Part shown: positions 7,238-10,868 of the stretch, one piece after another
Layout: the number at the start of each line of letters is the position of its first letter
Position numbering within the stretch: position 1 is the first letter of the stretch
DNA from: an uncultured Lachnospiraceae bacterium
GTDB lineage: Bacteria > Bacillota > Clostridia > Lachnospirales > Lachnospiraceae
DNA: 10,868 bases
Direction of reading: 5' to 3'
Assembly (NCBI GenBank): GCA_958446555.1
Contig: CAUCWU010000046.1
Coordinates: forward strand, 1 to 10,868
The notes under the pieces: model-generated
The model's database searches: none
Seen by the model: only the letters and a program-made list of their open reading frames with translations
What the model was told of the DNA's origin: nothing
Position numbers and translations under genes: made by a program

Positions 7238-7243
7238 AAGGAG
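7238..7243 (+). promoter_or_regulatory. Distant ribosome binding site of the flippase gene
   Basis: AAGGAG ends 13 nt before ATG 7257, longer than the usual 6-9. A TAG at 7251-7253 in the same frame rules out an earlier start, so the flippase may be translated at reduced efficiency. Confidence 0.6.
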
Positions 7244-7256
7244 CAAGCAGTAGAGA

Positions 7257-8660
7257 ATGGGAAATAGCAGAAACAGTTATTTGATAAAAAACACTATTAT
7301 ATTTACTTTGGGAAATCTTGGATCAAAACTTATTTCATTTTTTTTGATTCCGTTATATACAAATGCACTTACAACTGCTGAATATGGAGTCGTTGATTTG
7401 GTTGCGACAGTTGGAACAGTTGCGGTTCCACTTCTTACTTTAAATATCTGTGAGTCTGTTATGAGGTTCGCATTGGATAAGGATGCCAATACTAGAAAAA
7501 TTACCCAAATAGGGACGGGAATAGTGTTAATCGGAATGATGGTTGGGTTATTGATTTTTCCGATATGTCGTTCTTTTGACAAGATTTCTGAATATGCCGT
7601 GTTTGTTTATTTCTATGTTGTTTCTTTGGCAGCAAGTCAGCTTTATTTGTGCGATTTGCGCGGGAAAGAATTGTTGATTTATTACTCGATAGGAAATGTC
7701 CTACATACTTTTTTTATTGCGGTGTTAAATATTCTGTTCCTCTTGGTCTTTAAAGAAGGTGTTGATGGGTATTTAAAAGCTTACATTATAGCAAATACAC
7801 TCACTGCCATATATGCAATTATTGTAGGAAAAGGATATAAATCATTCTCATTTTCAAGGATTGATAGAGATCTACTGATCAAGATGGCGAGATATTCCGT
7901 GGTATTAATTCCGAATTCATTTATGTGGTGGATTATGAATTCCTCGGATCGCATTATGGTGTCTAGCATGATAAGTGTGGCAGCCAATGGAATTTACGCC
8001 GTTTCATATAAGTTCCCTACGCTAGTTTCTACATTGACAACAATATTCAATCAAGCGTGGAGTTATTCTGCAATTCGTGAAGAAGGAACAGACGATGAAA
8101 GCGAATATAATAATAAAATATTTAGAGTTCTAATTGGAATTGTTATGTTGATTGGAATAGGTTTGTTAACATTTATGAAACCGTTTTTAAGTGTGTATGT
8201 GGGAAAAGAGTATTATTCTGCATGGAAATATACGCCGTTTTTGACAGTCGGATGCGTATATTTGACAATGGCTAGTTTTATGGCTACAAGCTATACGGTT
8301 CACAAAGATAGTTTTGGCTATCTTTTTTCTGGTACTTTTGGAGCGATATTTAATATTGCAATGAATTTTATATTAATTCCACAAGTAGGCGTTTATGGTG
8401 CTGCAATTGCTACGTGTATTAGTTATATACTTGTATTTGTCTTTCGACTTTTTCATACAAGAAAATATATTCAATATAATATAAATAATAAAGAATTTAT
8501 AGTGGGAAGTACGGCTTTAGTGTTGTCTGCGGGCTTGATGTTCATTGATAATAGGTTTGGTTTTTTACTACAATGCGTCATTCTAGCCGTTACTATATAT
8601 TTGTTTTCAGATATCTGGCTCCCCATAGTGAGAAAAATACTAAAATTAAAAGGAAGATGA
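7257..8660 (+). CDS. Wzx-like oligosaccharide flippase (polysaccharide biosynthesis / MOP superfamily)
   Basis: 467 aa, highly hydrophobic, with about 12-14 predicted membrane segments. The N-terminus reads NSYLIKNTIIFTLGNLGSKL followed by FFLIPLYTNALT and AEYGVVDL, the typical start of Wzx/RfbX-type proteins. Arg/Asp-containing mid-region WWIMNSSDRIMVSS is the usual motif after the sixth or seventh helix, and a YGAAIATCISY segment lies in the C-terminal half. The protein should move lipid-linked repeat units across the cytoplasmic membrane so that the Wzy-like enzyme can join them. Length matches the family. It follows the DUF1919 gene by 33 bp and is followed after 4 bp by the second FrhB-like gene. 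A T8 tract at 7338-7345 lies early in the gene; the frame is intact. Confidence 0.92.
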   Translation: MGNSRNSYLIKNTIIFTLGNLGSKLISFFLIPLYTNALTTAEYGVVDLVATVGTVAVPLLTLNICESVMRFALDKDANTRKITQIGTGIVLIGMMVGLLIFPICRSFDKISEYAVFVYFYVVSLAASQLYLCDLRGKELLIYYSIGNVLHTFFIAVLNILFLLVFKEGVDGYLKAYIIANTLTAIYAIIVGKGYKSFSFSRIDRDLLIKMARYSVVLIPNSFMWWIMNSSDRIMVSSMISVAANGIYAVSYKFPTLVSTLTTIFNQAWSYSAIREEGTDDESEYNNKIFRVLIGIVMLIGIGLLTFMKPFLSVYVGKEYYSAWKYTPFLTVGCVYLTMASFMATSYTVHKDSFGYLFSGTFGAIFNIAMNFILIPQVGVYGAAIATCISYILVFVFRLFHTRKYIQYNINNKEFIVGSTALVLSAGLMFIDNRFGFLLQCVILAVTIYLFSDIWLPIVRKILKLKGR

Positions 8661-8664
8661 TGAT

Positions 8665-9786
8665 ATGACTACAGTATGTGAAAAAGGTAAGTGCACAGGG
8701 TGTATGGAGTGTATTGATGTTTGCCCTAAAAAAGCCATAAAAGTAATTGATTCGTGGATTGAATATAATGCAGTAATTGATTCTGAGAAATGTATTCAAT
8801 GTAATGCATGCCATAGTGCATGCCAAAACAACGCAGAACAAGTACTAACTAAACCGATTTATTGGAAACAGGGATGGGCGCAAGATGATTGCGTTCGTAT
8901 GCGTTCTTCATCTGGAGGAGTTGCAACAGCAGTAGAACGAGCTTTCATAAAAAATGGAGGGATTGTTTGTAGCTGCACATTTAGTTTTGGAAAGTTTGAG
9001 TTTGATTTTGCTGAGACAGAAGATGAAGTATGTAAATTTACAGGTTCAAAATATGTGAAAAGTAATCCTGAGGGAGTATATAAGAAAATTTTACAAAAAC
9101 TCAAATTGGGAAGAAAGGTGCTTTTTATTGGGTTGCCATGTCAGGTTTCAGCGGTCAGGCATTATACAAAGAATCATCAAAATTTGTATACCGCTGATTT
9201 AATTTGCCATGGAACACCTTCACCACAAATTTTGGACAGCTTTTTGTTTGATTATGGGATTCGATTAACAGAAGTTCAAAGCATTAGATTTCGGGAGAAA
9301 AATAATTTTAAATTGGAACAGAATGGAAAGCGTTTTGCAGTTCCGATAACAACTGATAATTATATGATGACATTTTTGAACTCGACAACATACACGGAGA
9401 ATTGTTATCAATGTCAATATGCCAAGATTGAAAGGCCCGGTGATATTACCCTGGGGGATTCATGGGGAAGTGAACTTGAAAAAAGCACCCAAGATAAGGG
9501 TATTTCTTTAGTGCTTTGCCAAAATGAAAAGGGAAAAGAACTTATAGATCAAGCAGATTTAACTCTTGTAGATGTTGATTTGAAAAAAGCGATAGAAAGC
9601 AATCATCAATTATATCAGCCCTCTCAGAAGCCTAAGCAACGGGCAGTGTTTTTTAAGGAATTGAAAAAGGGGTATGGATTTAAGAAAGCAGTAAAAAGAT
9701 GTTACCCTAAGAAGTACTTGAAAAATATCGTAAAGACCGTGTTATATAATATGAAATTTATAGGGGGCAGAACCGCTATTAAATAA
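8665..9786 (+). CDS. F420-hydrogenase/dehydrogenase beta-subunit-like Fe-S protein (FrhB-like 2)
   Basis: 373 aa, ATG start with AAAGGAAG about 9 nt upstream. Two ferredoxin motifs give Cys 10, 13, 16, 20 and Cys 43, 46, 49, 53 for two [4Fe-4S] clusters; the second lacks the usual Pro after its last Cys (Gln54). FrhB-type motifs follow: MRSSSGGVAT, GLPCQV (156-161), CHGTPSP (from 181), Cys247/Cys250 in CYQCQYA and GDSWG (264-268). It is a paralogue of the gene at 1057 and lacks that gene's Lys-Thr repeat. Unlike the first copy it sits beside the flippase rather than directly after a pyruvyl transferase. Family members can bind flavin; the reaction in polysaccharide loci is not established. 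The tail (last ~50 residues) is strongly basic, as in the first copy. Family call is firm. Confidence 0.9.
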   Translation: MTTVCEKGKCTGCMECIDVCPKKAIKVIDSWIEYNAVIDSEKCIQCNACHSACQNNAEQVLTKPIYWKQGWAQDDCVRMRSSSGGVATAVERAFIKNGGIVCSCTFSFGKFEFDFAETEDEVCKFTGSKYVKSNPEGVYKKILQKLKLGRKVLFIGLPCQVSAVRHYTKNHQNLYTADLICHGTPSPQILDSFLFDYGIRLTEVQSIRFREKNNFKLEQNGKRFAVPITTDNYMMTFLNSTTYTENCYQCQYAKIERPGDITLGDSWGSELEKSTQDKGISLVLCQNEKGKELIDQADLTLVDVDLKKAIESNHQLYQPSQKPKQRAVFFKELKKGYGFKKAVKRCYPKKYLKNIVKTVLYNMKFIGGRTAIK

Positions 9787-9789
9787 TAG
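9776..9789 (+). other. Short palindrome over the stop of the second FrhB-like gene
   Basis: CTATTA and TAATAG pair around AA, with the TAA stop inside. No T-run follows; it is not convincing as a terminator. Confidence 0.2.
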
Positions 9790-10054
9790 TTGTTATGGCT
9801 ACAAAGGGCAGGTTGAAATAAATATTTCGAACGCTTGCAAAAATTATACTCAACTGGTTTATGAAAAGCCAGAGAAAACAGGATGTACATTTTCTGTCGT
9901 TAAAAATCCTTTTTGGGAGATGGTTTGCGACGGCTTCACTATAAAATGTCTTAATCTTCATAAGCTAAAATACGCGATTTGTGAAAGTAGAATCCGATTG
10001 GTTTGTTGGGATTTTATGGTTTACAAATATATCTTATGAAGAAAGAGGCATAAT
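9787..10054 (+). other. 268-bp stretch with no intact gene; probable decayed coding remnant
   Basis: One forward frame is stop-free from 9764 to TGA 10037-10039 (91 codons), unusually long for such A/T-rich DNA. It reads protein-like (for example YGYKGQVEINISNACKNYTQ, then ENPFWEM-like text near 9905-9922), but has no ATG or GTG with a ribosome site at its 5' end; the first ATG is at 9920, directly after GGGAG. I do not recognise the family. The most likely reading is a gene fragment left by recombination, with its 5' part lost. TATACT at 9845-9850 resembles a -10 box but has no -35 partner at the right distance. No strong terminator is visible. AAGAGG before 10055 is the ribosome site of the next gene. 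Confidence 0.45.
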
Positions 10055-10868
10055 ATGAAAAAAGTAGTGAGCGTTATTATACCTGTGTATAACGTAGAAG
10101 AATTTATTTTTAGAACAGTGGAATCGGTAATGAACCAAGACTATAAGAATATAGAAATTATTTTGGTCGATGATGGTTCGCTAGATAATTCGGCAAAAAT
10201 AATTAATGAACTGGCGAAGAAAGACGATAGAATTACTTGTGTACATAAAGAAAATGGTGGCGTTTTGTCCGCAAGAAATGCGGGACTTAGAATAGCTTCA
10301 GGTGAGTATGTGACATTTATTGATGGAGATGATTGGGTAGAGCCAAAGTATATTTCATGTCTATTAAATCTTGTGGAAAGTAATAAGTGTGAAATTGGCA
10401 TGAATAAAAATAATTATTCAGATTATAATACAAAATCCAATGAAGAAGAGTATGTTGTATCAGCCGAAAAAGCTATTGAATGGATTTACTTGGGCGATAT
10501 TTTTGTTGCAGTTTGGAATAAGATTTATAGCATGAAGTTTCTAAAAAATAATATTCTTTTTGATGAAAAAATTTGGTACGGTGAAGGAATGCTGTTTAAT
10601 ATTGACTGTCTTCAATTTGTAGATAGTATTGCCGTTGGAGAAAAAAGTGTTTATCATCAGGTAAGTAATCCAAATTCAGCGATGCGAAAATTTAATGTTG
10701 ATAGCAACCTTTGTGGAATCAGATCACTGGAAATTCAAAAGAAACATTGGAGAAAATCAAATCCGGCAATAGTAGATGCTTGGAATTATCGTGTAACAGT
10801 AAAAGGTGACAGGCACCAATGTGGTCAACCTAGTGTCAACTTAAGACAAGTGCCTGGTCAGAGCAATG
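10055..10868 (+). CDS. GT2-family glycosyltransferase, partial at window end and probably interrupted
   Basis: Open from ATG 10055 (GAAAGAGG upstream) to the window edge, 271 codons seen. The N-terminus SVIIPVYNVEEFIFRTVESV starts at residue 6. Asp39-Asp40 in LVDDGS bind the nucleotide; IDGDD (89-93) gives the metal-binding DxD; ENGGVLSARNAGL is the usual acceptor-side stretch. Later GEGMLFN and VYHQVSNPNSAMRKFN match a capsule-locus GT2 subgroup from memory. Normal-looking sequence continues to about VDAWNYRV (near nt 10797); the following ~22 codons (VKGDRHQCGQPSVN...) look unlike the family and coincide with an imperfect palindrome, so the true gene is probably broken near 10800. It belongs to the same pathway as the GT2 at 3369. 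Confidence 0.88.
   Translation, partial: MKKVVSVIIPVYNVEEFIFRTVESVMNQDYKNIEIILVDDGSLDNSAKIINELAKKDDRITCVHKENGGVLSARNAGLRIASGEYVTFIDGDDWVEPKYISCLLNLVESNKCEIGMNKNNYSDYNTKSNEEEYVVSAEKAIEWIYLGDIFVAVWNKIYSMKFLKNNILFDEKIWYGEGMLFNIDCLQFVDSIAVGEKSVYHQVSNPNSAMRKFNVDSNLCGIRSLEIQKKHWRKSNPAIVDAWNYRVTVKGDRHQCGQPSVNLRQVPGQSN
10805..10868. mobile_element. Possible end of a small mobile element (IS200/REP-like palindromic terminus)
   Basis: TGACAGGCAC (10807-10816) pairs with GTGCCTGGTCA (10850-10860) with a single bulged G at 10856. Inside lie two smaller hairpins: CCA/TGG around 10816-10824, and TGTC (10834-10837) with GACA (10845-10848). The 5' part GGTGACAGGCACC resembles, from memory, palindromic repeats associated with Y1/IS200-like transposases in Firmicutes. 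Base composition rises sharply compared with the host gene. No transposase is inside the window, so orientation and family are open. Confidence 0.45.

Noticed and set aside
9845..9850. TATACT as a promoter -10 box before the last GT2 gene
   Set aside because: No acceptable -35 hexamer at 16-18 nt; the nearest TTGAAA (9813-9818) is 26 nt away.

Overview
The window is a stretch of a surface or exopolysaccharide (capsule-type) biosynthesis locus. All genes lie on the + strand and are packed like an operon, with gaps mostly under 40 bp. Low G+C, strong AAGGAG/GGAGG-type ribosome binding sites, two iron-sulfur proteins typical of anaerobes, and the gene types suggest a Clostridia-class Bacillota, plausibly a gut Lachnospiraceae or Oscillospiraceae relative. 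That assignment is inference; no marker gene is present.

Layout. 1-1055: polysaccharide pyruvyl transferase, 5' end outside the window (PPT1). 1057-2208: F420-hydrogenase beta-subunit-like Fe-S protein (FrhB-like 1), carrying an in-frame (AAAGAC)5 microsatellite. 2230-3333: GT4 glycosyltransferase. 3369-4316: GT2 glycosyltransferase. 4321-5481: Wzy-like polymerase. 5496-6581: second pyruvyl transferase (PPT2). 6595-7223: DUF1919 gene split by a frameshift at a G7 tract. 7257-8660: Wzx-like flippase. 8665-9786: second FrhB-like protein. 9787-10054: about 270 bp with no intact gene but a long stop-free frame that looks like a decayed coding remnant. 10055-10868: a second GT2 gene that leaves the window; its last ~20 codons look like the imperfect-palindromic end of an inserted mobile element. 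The first three genes are visibly richer in G+C than everything after about 3335, so the locus looks mosaic.

The genes fit a Wzx/Wzy-dependent pathway. Glycosyltransferases build a lipid-linked repeat unit in the cytoplasm, pyruvyl transferases (and perhaps the FrhB-like proteins and DUF1919) modify it, Wzx flips it and Wzy polymerises it. No initiating sugar-phosphate transferase, Wzz-type chain-length regulator, promoter or strong terminator is visible, so the operon extends beyond the window.

The most interesting signal is in the DUF1919 gene. The reading frame breaks exactly at a G_GGG_GGG heptamer in the correct phase for -1 slippage, and a 15-bp bulged stem-loop follows at once. A -1 shift, or one added G, restores the family motif exactly. 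Candidate explanations are phase variation, programmed frameshifting, a true pseudogene or a base-calling error. Second in interest is the duplicated pairing of pyruvyl transferase with an Fe-S/flavin-type FrhB-like protein, which may be a redox-linked carbohydrate modification module.
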